NCBI GenBank assembly: GCA_022457065.1
Contig: JAJGBQ010000003.1
Location: forward strand, 434,001 to 498,000
Direction of reading: 5' to 3'
Source of the DNA: Curvularia sp. ZM96
Lineage: Eukaryota; Ascomycota; Dothideomycetes; Pleosporales; Pleosporaceae
DNA length: 64,000 bases
The position numbers and the translations under genes are program-made. This document shows positions 24,112 through 35,187 of the stretch, piece after piece (positions within the stretch are counted from its first letter, which is position 1; each line of letters starts with the position of its first letter). The notes under the pieces are model-generated. The model was not told the origin of the DNA, ran no database searches, and was given only the letters and a program-made list of their open reading frames with translations.

Positions 24112-24893
24112 CTAGGTGGCAGTCGCAGTTGGCCAGCTCAAAGTTACGTTTGGAAAACCAGTAAGAGATGGAAATGGTGGTACGATGGGCAGAGTAGATG
24201 GTACATGCGGGTTGTTGGGCTTTAGCTCGCAGGGATGAGCACCTGGTGGTAGCGGGGTGGGCTGAAAGAGCTTGCTGCACTGCTTGAAGTATCAATATCT
24301 GACTAACGAGGATGTGGTGGTGGAGATATTGGGGCGGGTGGAGAAGATAATGATGACAAAGAGAGAGTGTATGTGTGAAAGCAAAAGCTGACTTACAGAA
24401 CGAGTGGGCTTCGGACAACCACCCGCAGCTTGCATGTAGCATGCATATGAGAAGCTCTCTTCAAAACGGCATTTCTTCACATGACCATGTCAGCTGCTTG
24501 TTAAGACACTTTTGCTTTTCTTTTTTTGTTCGTCTCATCGTCCTCTTTCGTCCCAGTACTTACCTGTAGTGGATCAGTGGCCCAGCATGGGTACCTGGCT
24601 GTGGCCAGATCACATAAGCATGGCTTGGTGAAGATGGGAAGTGGCTCCTGGTGCGGCTTCTTCGACGGACGACTTATCGGCTTAGCTATCTCACTTTCGC
24701 CATCGTCTTCCGTGTCTGATTCGGGTTCGGGTACGGCCGTGATGGGAATGTTGAGCGACGTCGACTCTGGTATGGCAGTAGTCGCTGTTGGCAGCACTTC
24801 AGAGAGCGAAGTAAGCGGGTCGTCGGCCGCTTGAGGGCGTGGTATGGCTGCTGCTAGCACTTGCAAAGCGGAGATCAAGAGGACGCGACGCAT
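24112..24893 (-). CDS. Small secreted cysteine-rich protein, candidate effector
   Basis: Three exons: 24893-24564, 24474-24397, 24282-24112; 192 aa, all introns in phase 0 with GTAAGT donors. The N-terminus is a signal peptide (MRRVLLISALQVLAAA). A Thr/Ser/Pro/Glu-rich spacer follows (about residues 20-85). The C-terminal half has eight cysteines at about 92, 94, 103, 112, 122, 130, 138 and 154, in the contexts PCLCDLATARYPCW, FSYACYMQAAGGCPKPTR and CSKLFQPTPLPPGAHPC; the even number suggests four disulphides. The last acceptor is a tandem AAGCAG, so products with or without one Gln are possible. No known domain is recognised. The exon structure is hand-derived, but three independent junctions join one Cys-rich module, which is hard to obtain by chance. 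Function is unknown. Confidence 0.72.
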
Positions 24894-26562
24894 GTTGGCT
24901 GCTGGCTGAACGGTGTAGTAGCAACACGAGCTTCATGGGGTGCTATGCCGCTTGTTGTACTACTGCAACTTTGTCGCTGTACTCGAGTGCCACGGCGCAT
25001 CGGGAATTCACTTTTCGGTCTATATTACATGAGGCTTGTATTTGATATTGCGATTTCCATGAAGCGCCTAGTAGTATTGTTTTTGTGTATACTTCACGGT
25101 CCTTTTCCATCAACCTGGAACGACAATAACCGTTCGGGTATGCTGAAGAGTTATTATACTTGGTGAAATAGGCAGCACTGAAATTTGCCAAAGTAAAGTT
25201 GTTACTCTATCGTGCTTGGAGGCTGGGGTAGGGCCAACCTGATTGGCTGGTGTCATGTCGCCTAATATGGAAATGATTTATCGTTGGCATTTACAGGAGG
25301 GAATAGATTGCCCGGTGCAACGGGAGCCGCGCACGCCAGCGCCTAAACAGGAATGTCTACTTGGCACTTCAGTGCTGTGTTCCAAAAAAGAAAAGTGGCT
25401 CAGTTTGAGGATGTGGCACAAGAAAAAATTTGGTTATGTCAACATGCGATGGTATGATGGCGTGATACGAACTGAGAGAACTTGTCTTGCGTCATGCTCT
25501 GCAGGCCGAGTTCTCTTGGTTGTCCGAAGAAAGCTCTCGATTCGACATGGAGATGACCCGAGTCCATTCCCGAAGGGTCGAATGGATTCCTCAACAAATG
25601 TGGACGGCTCAACCTGTAATGTGGCGTGCACACAACACCAGGTTGGCGCCCACAGTAGCCTATTGGCTTGCTCTCACCCGTGTGGCATATCTTAGTTGAA
25701 GGGTGCTTGCAGGTCATTGCAACCCCATCCTCAACATGTGAAGGTGTTCCCTGTCCTGCGGCCTGCACCGCGCTGATCAGGGTCCGAAGGGTCTCGGCTG
25801 TTTGTGTCTTGGAAAGGAGGGGTCCAGGTCTATCGTTTGGTGGATGCATCGCCCAAGCACACTCTTGGCTAGCAAGAGGGGTGTTATAGTGTCGTGATAT
25901 GCACTCCACTATCAGCACAGGGCCTGGGGCGGAGGCGAAACTGTGGAGACGGTGGTTTCCGTTCAAAGTAATGAACACGCCCGGTGGACTAGTGTGCGAG
26001 GTTCGTTGCAACCCCTTGGGCATTACGCTTGCTAATGGAATTTGTTATCAGTGATTTGAATAATCGCTGACACTCGGAGGTACATCGAGGTACTTCAGCA
26101 TGCCAGTACACCAAGATCCCGTCTTCTTCGCCCCCTTGGGCATTATGCGCCCCCAACTCGACGCTGACTACACCTATGTAGATTTCGGCTGGCTGCAACG
26201 CACATTGTGTGTTGCCACTCGTTGTTGATGTTGCACAAAATGGTTTGTCGTTACTCTGACTTCAATACAATGCACACGACAAATTGCCAGAACCGATCAG
26301 GGGAGGAATCGTGAATCTATGACGATATCGTGGGCACAGCGTGAATGCGATGCGATAACCATGTCATGTGATTTGGTGGCTGAAGCTCGGACCTCTATGA
26401 CGAAGTCCTCCAATTATGAAGTTGACAATTGCTAAGCAACAATCCATTGCTGCGTCAACAGTCACACATTCACCTCGTAAACCCGTCATTACTGGGAAAC
26501 GACGAGCTCGCCTTGCGATATACAACCTCTCACATATCGCCCTGTAACCTCATACCGTGTCA
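24894..26562. other. Intergenic, no supported gene
   Basis: Overlapping open frames on both strands at 25240-26020 (up to 194 codons on minus) share the same bases and have no recognisable motif. A 15-16 bp imperfect direct repeat (cores near 26013 and 26133) is present. No gene is supported. Confidence 0.5.
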
Positions 26563-27288
26563 ATGGCACCTTCGAGAGCGCTCCTCGTTCGCCGCATAAT
26601 CTGCGCGACTGCGGCACCACGCTTGCGACCGACCTCGCGTCTTCTTACAACATCTGCTATCCCAGTACGAAGAACAGGACAGATTTCAGGCCTAGGGTCT
26701 AGCCCAGTGCAACAGCCACGCATTTGCAGATCATGCACAAGGGCGTACTCGCAGTCAGCCAGTACCACACCCCAACCACCGGATTACCTGAACGAGGCCG
26801 AATTACATGTCTTCAATAAGATAAGGTCGGAACTGGAGCCCGTGAAACTAGAGGTATGCACTGTTTTCCCCGCCTTCTTGTCTGCGGATATTGCATAAAT
26901 GCGGAGTTATGGGCGTATCGCGTTGATGACACCGGTCGCACCACCGATCACTGCACTGTTCGATATGCGCGTCATATCAGCATTGCAGCGACCCTCGGGC
27001 AGTGCAATAAAAAGCAGGTCGTCGGAGGGCCATGGGCTCGCCTAGCGTCATTTTTCGGGATGCCGAACCCAAAGAGGTCGTTCTGTCCAGTCGGGTTAAT
27101 AGATTACTAACATGCTTACAAAGGTTCAAGACATCAGCGGTGGTTGCGGGTCAATGTATGCAATTGAAGTCGAGTCGCCCAAGTTCAAGGGCTTGACAGT
27201 CATCAAGCAACATAAGATGGTCAACGAGGTGTTGAAGGACGAGATCAAGAGCTGGCATGGCGTGCAATTACGGACAAAGGCTGCTTGA
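26563..27288 (+). CDS. BolA-family protein, mitochondrial BOLA3-like
   Basis: Two exons, 26563-26853 and 27124-27288, with a 270-nt intron ending ACTAAC...AAAG; 151 aa. The in-frame GTG six bases upstream is not a likely start. The N-terminus is rich in Arg, Ser and Thr without acidic residues, as in a mitochondrial presequence (about residues 1-60). The BolA fold covers residues about 80-150: DISGGCGSMYAIEV (Cys105), FKGLTVIKQHKMVNEVL and IKSWHGVQL (His142). The GGCG cysteine plus the C-terminal histidine are the BOLA3-type ligands that hold a [2Fe-2S] cluster with a monothiol glutaredoxin. The protein likely helps deliver Fe-S clusters to lipoate synthase and respiratory enzymes. Confidence 0.9.
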
Positions 27289-29278
27289 ATGCAGGCCCTT
27301 ATAAGTCGGGATCAGTAATGACAAATCAGCTCTATGTAAACGATACAACAATTGAGTAACAGTCTTAGTAAGGGAAAACCTCATCATGTACAGGATGAAT
27401 GGGTTTTGCCACTATGCTAATACTACCAGCTAACTGCACCACACCATTCATTATGCCTGCGCTGCATGTATGTGGCTTCTGCAATAGTGTTTATGGAACG
27501 GGTGCGTCGTCCCGAGCTGGATATAGCAAGGGATTGCATGAACTTACCCTATGCTGCAGTTGATTGATGTCATACAGGTCCGCAACCACGGCTCCTGGAT
27601 ACGAGCTTTGGCGACGATGGCGCACCACATAGCTGAGGAATTCACTTGGGAGCATGATGTAATTATGTCTGAGTAAAGAGTGGCGATCATAGAAGCCTGG
27701 CGAGATGACTTGAGAGGGTGAAGTTGGTTCTGAGTGTGGAGCAAAAAGTCGGTTTTCGAATTCCGTTAGTGATGAATAGATGGTTGGAAGTCGCTAGAGC
27801 GTAATGCTAAATAAGTGGGTTAATTCTTGACCCGACTCCGCGAAGAAGGGCTGTGACATTGGGATACACTTGGTACAATGTGATACGGATAATAGACTGT
27901 AGACATAGCCTGTAATGCGCTCTTCTCTAAGATGGAAGTTGGTTACAAACGTGAAATCTGCTTCATTATTGGAGCCACTACACACTGTTCGTATCACAAT
28001 ATCCTGATTATAATGGATCATCTCAAATATGATCTCGTAGATGCCCAGATGCTCGTGCTAGATTCTCTACGTACTCTAGGTTTCGAAGAACGAATATCGA
28101 ACTTCCAACTCGTTCCACTCCTCTCCATCTTTGCTGCCAGGTCTTGCACTGATCCCCGTGAACTCCTCCTGGCGATACAAGACTTCCGGCGCAGCGATAT
28201 TTCTTTTGGTACATTAACATGCGCCTCGTTGGGAGAGCCTTTTCGTGACATTCGTATCTGCCTCTGACTGCACCATATCACTTCGACTCTTCAGGTAATC
28301 AAAAAATATCTCGCCTCAATACGTCATCTTGACCGCTTCTGTCTTCCACCCACTTCTTGTTGTTAAATCTACTTCATTTGGTACTCGAAAGCCATAAAAT
28401 AGTGAGCTACAAAACCTACAATGAAGTAACTCACACGTAGCGAAAGTTGCAACCCATATGATGCTATTGCAGCCGCAAGCTAGATAATGTGTATACCCGC
28501 AAAATACTCAAAACAACCAATCTTCCTGTTAGGCAGAAGCTAAATATGCGAGGTCCTAGTCTTGAAAGACCGCTCCATCCCACGATGCGTGCCTTGGTCA
28601 GTTCCAACTGCAACAGTGTGTTCCTCGCTCTATAACATACTCGAACGAAAAGCGAAAATCTTCCAATTTTTGTTTGAGAACACCGAAGATGTTTGCATTG
28701 ATCTCAACCGAGCTGCAGTAGGTGCCTGGTCATGAGAACCCGTCACTCTCCTTCAGTACCTGGCTCGGAGAGATATCCTTATAAATTTCGTGTCGAGTAC
28801 AGCGTTTGCCCGATAGGAAATTTGGAAGACCAAAGGTTATCGAGGGGGCAGTGTCGTATATTTGGGAATGTTTGTAACATCAAGGCTTTGTGGACGAATG
28901 ATCCTTGTTACATATCCCAAGGGTGAGTCTTGGGTGTAGTGATACTCGTGGTTGCCATGTGTGAAGTGGTCACTCTAGGATGGAAATGAGTGAAGCAAAT
29001 CTTCTGATTGAGACTACCAATTCATTCGTATAAACATGACACCAAATGAGGAGCTGACGCGATGTTAGCAGTGGTGGCCTTCACTAGGTGTCTTACTGCA
29101 CTTTTACGTGACTATAGCATGCTTCCTTCACTTAATCATTGGACTCATGAGAGCTCCTGTTTTCGGATACCTAAGCTGATGTGACTGAGCGCTTGAACTT
29201 AGACAGAATGAGCATTGAATTACTTTCACCACGAAATCGTATTATTCTTGTTTACAAAAATCAAAAGTCTGCTAAGAC
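27289..29278. other. Intergenic, no firmly supported gene
   Basis: About 2 kb between convergent genes (BolA on plus, Zn2Cys6 regulator on minus). It contains only one frame worth noting, near 27.9-28.3 kb, listed separately at low confidence. Confidence 0.5.
28013..28267 (+). CDS. Possible small hypothetical protein
   Basis: An 84-codon frame beginning MDHLKYDLVDAQ. The composition looks protein-like, with amphipathic helical stretches such as AQMLVLDSLRTLGFEERI and PRELLLAIQDFRR. The frame is open 27 codons further upstream to another ATG. There is no known domain, promoter or splice signal to strengthen it, and a competing 87-codon frame exists on the other strand. It could be chance or a gene remnant. 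Confidence 0.2.
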   Translation: MDHLKYDLVDAQMLVLDSLRTLGFEERISNFQLVPLLSIFAARSCTDPRELLLAIQDFRRSDISFGTLTCASLGEPFRDIRICL

Positions 29279-31395
29279 CTATGTCTCCATCTGACTCCTC
29301 GCAACCGCATCATCAGCGGCCAAGAGCAGTCTGCTTCCGCTGATATGATCTTGGAGAGCACGCTCCATATGAAACCCTTTTTCTTGGGACCACACAAGCC
29401 AATCCAAAGCAGGCTGCGTACTATACAACCACTCCGTTGAAAACGATTCCAAGTTGGGATTCTGGTCATAAATGTTGAAGATTGGCGTACAAGGACCTTC
29501 GCCATAACTACATTTCCATCGAGCGTCGCCTATCACACGGTATGCACCAAGACCAGCGTGTCGAGCATCATGAGCAGCCGAAGGCATAGCGAAGAAGGAT
29601 CTAAAGTGGCGCCCATCCGTCTCAGGAATGAGTTGGCAGATAACACGCTCTGCGGGCTCTGGATATTGATCCATTGTTGCCAGATAGTTGCTACGAGATC
29701 TTTCCATCTCGAATCTGTGCAGGCAATCGAGATTCGTGGCAAATGTATGTCCTTTGAGAACGCCTTCCTGGATGATCTGGTCGCATAAATCCTTGATCCA
29801 TTCAAGCCAAAGAGGTTGAGGACTGCAGAGACCAGTGATATGAAGTACTGGTAAAAGCCCAACCTTTAGTGCTTCGCATGGGATATATGAATTCTCGTCA
29901 CCATTTTTAGCGGCGAGAAATGCTACATGAGATGCAGCGTGGCGGAGAGCTTCGTAGAAGTAGAATTCAGCCGTCGGCTTGTTCTGCGGCGCATCTTCCC
30001 CTAAAAGCACCAGTGCCCATTTAAGGCGAGCCCTGTAGAAATTATAATGTGCAGCCGCCAGCGATTTGTTGCGTGTGGTAGACGTGTAGGATGGTGGTGG
30101 CATAGCAAATTGTGACCACCGGTAAACGAGCAGTGTGTTCAGAGCAGCGTCCGTGTCTAGCTCGGGAATGAGGTCTAGATAGTCATTCCGCCACTGTATG
30201 AGCTTTTGCTCAAAATCGTTTATGGTTTGAGCCGATACAGTTCGACTATAGGCAGCAATGGGACTCCATATAAGTTCCTTGATGTCATGACTCTCAGAGA
30301 TCATGCCAACAAGGCTTTGAAGGGCAGCGAGAGCTGTTGATGAGGTATATTCTGGGTCCGCTGTGTCGACATAGAAAGCATCCAAATGTTGTTCGGTTGT
30401 TACGTGTATTAGCTTCAGCGGCAGGGTAACGTAACAAGTTTGACCCAAAGATCGAAGACAGTCTCGTAATGGCGCCAGGTCTCCATTTTGTGACCTTTCT
30501 TTACCATATGAACTGATGTAAGCTGGAACCAGCGTCGTGAAATAGTGGTCCGCGGCCTGGATACGACCAATGAAAGCAGGGATGTTGCCACTAAACGACT
30601 TTTCTCACTCTTAGCTAATACTTTAAGACAACTACAGTAACTTTGGCCACGCACCTCGAAATACGCCATCAAACAAAGAGCTGCAATAAGCAATATGGGG
30701 GTCTGCTTAGCTTCTTCCAAGTGTTTTGCCAGCTCTTCAAGTGCCTGAGTGTAAAGTTGTACGGCAGTGATTTTTATAGCAAACCCATTAGTTTGGTCAC
30801 GTTCACTATCTGCAACAGTCAACAATGCCGCACGATGAATATTTCCCAAGGCCACAAAAGTTAGGTAGAGGTAGTCGCAGCCCCATGCTTCCTGGAGAAG
30901 CTCATCGCGCCAGAATTGGAGATGCTGAGGGGGGAACAGTATAGGAAGCGTTCGTAAAAGGACTTGATGATAACCGAGCACATGCCGGGCGCCAAGACTA
31001 GGACACTGGCTCGGGAGAGGGCTAGAGGGAAATGCAACTAGTGGCGTATGGTTACCAATCATTGCAATGTTTGGATGCTGTGCTTCACTCTGAGATCTGG
31101 AAGGCGACCTTGGTGACACCGAGCTTGCAGTCTCTTCACTTGCTAACAGGGGGGAAAACAATCGCTGCCAATTCTGGCTGGAGAACGATGTTGACGGCGA
31201 TGATGTGGTCCTTCGTTCTTCCTGTGCACGGTCCGAAGACTTGATGGGGACAACGACACGCCGCTGCTCATATCCAGCACAGGCGACATTAGCAGCAATA
31301 CAGCGCCTACATTCTGGTGTCTGCTCGTCGCATTTGACGCGGCGGGCTTTGCATGTCAGACATCCCGTACGAGCCCTACGCTTCCTGTTGTGCAT
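29279..31395 (-). CDS. Zn2Cys6 fungal-type transcription factor
   Basis: Two exons, 31395-30655 and 30598-29279, with a 56-nt phase-0 intron; 686 aa. The N-terminal binuclear zinc cluster is complete: Cys12, 15, 22, 29, 32 and 39 with spacing C-x2-C-x6-C-x6-C-x2-C-x6-C, followed by a basic linker and a Ser/Pro-rich stretch. Residues from about 120 onward are the mostly helical middle-homology region of this class; the junction reads AYFESFSGNIPAF, a common sequence in such regulators, which supports the chosen acceptor. The gene is divergent from an MDR oxidoreductase about 720 bp away, which makes that gene a possible target. Ligand and target genes cannot be read from the sequence. Confidence 0.93.
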
Positions 31396-32112
31396 GGTGA
31401 GCAGGAGATGACTACCTGCTGCAACCTTGAGAGCCGCTACCGTCAGACGAAGACCGAGAAACGTAATATGGTGTCAGGGAGCAGCAGCTAGTGAGGCGAC
31501 AGGGGCTGCTTGTCTGTGGGGTAAAGATGCCGGAAGCCAGGCTACAGCCGTTGGTAGTGTCGGAGAGCTGCTGTCGAGGTTGATGTCAAGGTTGTTGCAG
31601 CTGCCTAGGTACGGCAAGCTTTGGCGAGACACGACTGCGCCTTACGCGATATAGGTTAGTACAATCAGGTTGGTTTTGAAAGCGGGGTACTCAACTCATC
31701 CCAAATCTCTAGGGATGGAGCAGCACGCTAGCCTGGCCTCGTCGAAGCGAGGTAACCGAGCTAGACGAGCCTTGCGGCGCTGTGCGACCATGTTTCTGAT
31801 CCCTTGGCTGGTGTTCCATTTTCAGACAATTATCATGGTGTGAAAAGTCTGATTCGGCTCTTGCCGGAGTTACATTACATCATCGAATATACCCATTAGA
31901 GCGTGGTGCTGTCACAGATATAAGTATTTAAAGACCCCAGATGAGACAGCTCTCAAGTTCCTCTACAGTTTTCTCGGTACTCCATACGCTTTTCATTGCC
32001 ACAAACGCCATACCAAAGCGACCCGTCTATCCGTCATATACAGCAGTCTCTAAAGTGTATTGAATCCAGCAAACTTCGTCCAACTGAGAAGCAACATTCA
32101 TATCCGCCAAGC
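31396..32112. promoter_or_regulatory. Divergent intergenic region between Zn2Cys6 regulator and MDR gene
   Basis: About 720 bp without a gene. A TATAAG...TTTAAA stretch near 31919-31933 could be the core promoter of the MDR gene, whose start codon is at 32113. I could not pick out a convincing CGG-N-CCG palindrome by eye. Confidence 0.4.
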
Positions 32113-33198
32113 ATGTCTCTGCCATCAACCTTCCAGGGCTGCGAGGTGCGCACGCCCAAAGCCAAACTATCCCTCGTCCAGCGCAGCCTATCCCCATTGG
32201 GACCCAATGAACTGGGCATCAAGATCACCGCCACCGCCATTAACCCTGTCGACTATAAGATGCGCGACTACGATGTCTTTCTCAAGGAATACCCGGCTGT
32301 CCTCGGCTCTGACGCAGCGGGTGTAGTGGCGGCTGTCGGTTCCGACGTCAAGGGATTCCAGGTCGGCGACCGTGTTTTCTTCCAAGGCATCATTGGCAAT
32401 TACGAGGCATCGACTTTTCAGCAGTACTGCAAGATGCCAGCCGAGCTGGTGTCCAAGACTCCTGACAACATCAGCGACGAGGAAGCATCAGGCATCATGC
32501 TTGCTACCGTGGCTGTAGTGACTGCCTTTTATGCCGAACAGGGCCATGGAATGATGCCACCATGGGAGAAAGGCGGTAAGGAAGTCGGGAAAGGAAAAGC
32601 CATTGTCATTATTGGCGGATCCTCTTCGGTGGGCCAGTACGCCATTCAAATGGCACGTCTATCAGGATACGATCGAATCGTCACGAATGCCAGCCCCAAC
32701 AACCACGAGTTCCTCAAGAGCATTGGTGCTCATGTCGTCTTAGATCGATCTGAATCCACCGTAGATACATTCTTCGAAGCGCTGGGCGGGCTCCCTCTCG
32801 ATTTCGTTTTCGATGCCATTTCTGCCTCTGCCACGCAGAAGCTTTCGGTGCAGCTTCTCCGCAAAGCAAAGGTACCTGGCAGCGACCTAGTCACTGTCCA
32901 CGTTGTCGTACCCGAGCGTCCAGACCCCGAAGCCAAGGCACTTGGTGAGAGCGCAGAGCCTCGTATTGAAATCAAGCAAATTCTTGGGCTCGGAAGCTCG
33001 CCAACACTACGGCCTCTGACTGAGCCTCTTGCCAAGTTTTTGGGCGGGCCTGATGGGTACATTGCTCAGGGCCTATTCACTCCGAATCGGCCGCAAGTCG
33101 TGCCTGGAGGTCTTGCCGCGGCTGAAGAGGCTTTGGCTATGAACAAGAATGGTGTTTCTGGAAAGAAGGTTGTCATCCGTCCACACGAAACAAATTAA
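32113..33198 (+). CDS. Medium-chain dehydrogenase/reductase, ToxD/enoyl-reductase-like
   Basis: Single exon, 361 aa. The start is the ATG of MSLPSTFQ; the open frame extends upstream without an ATG. An N-terminal GroES-like domain (INPVDYKMRDY, YPAVLGSDAAGVV, GDRVFF) precedes a Rossmann fold with the nucleotide-binding motif IIGGSSSVGQYAIQMA (about residues 166-181), which suits NADPH. The cysteine ligands of the structural zinc site are absent, so it belongs to the zinc-independent quinone-oxidoreductase/trans-enoyl-reductase group. Relatives act either alone on enones or with polyketide synthases; no synthase is nearby, so a stand-alone reductase is more likely. It may be controlled by the divergent Zn2Cys6 gene. 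Confidence 0.9.
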   Translation: MSLPSTFQGCEVRTPKAKLSLVQRSLSPLGPNELGIKITATAINPVDYKMRDYDVFLKEYPAVLGSDAAGVVAAVGSDVKGFQVGDRVFFQGIIGNYEASTFQQYCKMPAELVSKTPDNISDEEASGIMLATVAVVTAFYAEQGHGMMPPWEKGGKEVGKGKAIVIIGGSSSVGQYAIQMARLSGYDRIVTNASPNNHEFLKSIGAHVVLDRSESTVDTFFEALGGLPLDFVFDAISASATQKLSVQLLRKAKVPGSDLVTVHVVVPERPDPEAKALGESAEPRIEIKQILGLGSSPTLRPLTEPLAKFLGGPDGYIAQGLFTPNRPQVVPGGLAAAEEALAMNKNGVSGKKVVIRPHETN

Positions 33199-34262
33199 TG
33201 TACATCTGTTCACATATGCGGCTCTAAATATGGAGGTGAGCCAAAAACCTGTTCATAGATTTAATCCAGCATTATTATTTCAATATATATATCATTATCC
33301 ACTTTTGTCTAAAAGCTTCTCCAAAGTATGTGGCAGATATACCCTCGTGTTAACTAACAATGATTAAGGATAAGGCGCACGTCAAATTAGCTGACTGAGT
33401 CAATCTGCTCTGTATGGCCAGATATTATATGTATTTACACTGCCTTAGATAACATGATTGGAAGCTTTGTTAATATTGTTGTGATGGCTGTTACTTCACT
33501 TAGTCGAGGCGACCTCACTTGACGTGAGATCGATTGAGACAATTTCGTTCTTTTTTGCAAGCATTGGACCTATTGATTTCCATGCGACCACTCGGTTAGT
33601 AAATCATACTCTAATGGACGTTAAACAAGAGAAAGCAACATAACAGCATCGAGCCAGCGGAATCTCATGCTCGGTTAGTGACGTCACATAGGCAATGCTC
33701 ATACTGCATATGTAAATGCGTAACTTCGGTTGCCACTTTTCCTCGTGCTAAGACATTTCGGCGGTATTCAGAAATCGTCAAAGTTCTCCAGACGTGTTGA
33801 AAATCGTGTAGTCGGGCCTGCCTCATGGCAATAGCCCGATTTGAGGCTAGTGTGCTTACTATGTCGTCATGCGTGTGGGCTTTCGGCCATGGGGAGCCAT
33901 GGTGCGTGGTGGGGTAGCTACAGCCAGTCACTACGCTGGACTGATTGCTTTCGTACGCGAGCTATGCGACGTACGCGATATAGCCGATGCATCCATCGCG
34001 AAACAGAAGTTGGAGTTACATTGCTTGATTAGAAAGCACTGCAGAGTGTCTTTGTAGTTCTCCCCATGAAGAAGCGAAAACAATATATAAGTTTGGGCGT
34101 TCTAAGGAGCGCACTCTCATCCACATGCTACTTTCTCATTTCATCAACCTTCTAGGAATTGAAATCGAATCTTCCGTACCTAGTCAGCACCACGAACAAC
34201 TTCAAGTCTTTCTACTAGCAGTGTCGACTCTCTCAAAATAAACTATCGCAAACGCTAGAACC
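33199..34262. other. Intergenic, no supported gene
   Basis: AT-leaning 3' flank of the MDR gene and upstream region of the GFA gene. A TATATAA at 34084-34090 is about 175 bp before the GFA start codon. No coding feature is supported. Confidence 0.55.
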
Positions 34263-34898
34263 ATGAGTTCCTTCGACGATCAAGGCATCCCCGTGGTCAA
34301 TCTTTCTGACGACGGCTGGTCTACTGAGGATGAAGCCACTGCTACATGCTTCTGCGGAGCCGTGCAAGTGATTTTGGTACGTCCATTTATGTTATATCGT
34401 CATAATTGTTGATGACTTCATCTTCTCGTCCCTTTTCTACGATCTTGGCCTTTTCCTTCCCAAACTAACAAGCATGTCCAGCCCCTCCAAAAGCCTGGCT
34501 TGGTCAATCGCCATGTCTGCCACTGCATCGACTGCCGAAAAATCGGCTCCGCCTTCTACCAGTCCAATATCACGGTCGCGGACTCGCATCTCAAATACGT
34601 ACGCGGCGAGGATAATCTCACAACTTTCAGCGAGATCAAAACGATTCGCGCCAATGCACTTATGACGAATTACTTTTGCAAGACGTGCGGGTCGCTCATG
34701 TACCGCCGCGGCGCTCGGTTTCCAGGCTTGACGATTCTTCGTACGGGCACGGTCGATGACCTCAGTCTGGCAGAGACAAAGCTGAGGCCGCAGGTGGAGC
34801 AGTTCATTGAGAGGAGAGTCGCCTGGTCAGTGCCGATAGAGGGCACGGCGCAGGTGAAGGGAATGCATCAGCCTTCGGATATTGAGGGAATACCTTGA
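34263..34898 (+). CDS. GFA-domain (CENP-V/glutathione-dependent formaldehyde-activating family) protein
   Basis: Two exons, 34263-34376 and 34482-34898, with a 105-nt phase-0 intron; 176 aa. The cysteine pattern of the GFA zinc fold is complete: CFCGAV (Cys29, Cys31), HVCHCIDCRK (Cys51, Cys53, Cys56) and YFCKTCGS (Cys104, Cys107). The chain length is typical. Members of this large fungal family bind zinc and often glutathione, but few have tested activity, and the name 'formaldehyde-activating' should be treated as a family label. The neighbours give no functional clue. Confidence 0.92.
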
Positions 34899-35187
34899 TC
34901 GAGCGATAGCGAAGAAGCATTGTTCGGAGTCATTAGACAAAGACCGAACATATCCCACAAGCATGTGTCAACTTTTTCTTTTTTTTCATAACGAAATATA
35001 ATAAGTGAAAACGGTCTTAACCTAGCATCCATATGGCCCTTGAACACTCATATTTCCTTCGTGGAATGAATCTTACACCTCGAAACTAAGTTTTTCTTCT
35101 AGTCTCAGCCCGCGTTAAAATCACACGCGTGAATTAGAATGCAAAAGCATACAAGATCCTAGGCAGCCAACAACATACAGAATTTTC

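Noticed and set aside
25439..26023. 194-codon minus-strand frame
   Set aside because: No recognisable motif, no supporting splice or promoter signal, and overlapping frames on the plus strand have similar quality.
26013..26147. Imperfect 15-16 bp direct repeat about 120 bp apart
   Set aside because: Too short and imperfect to indicate a mobile element; no terminal repeats or transposase remnants nearby.
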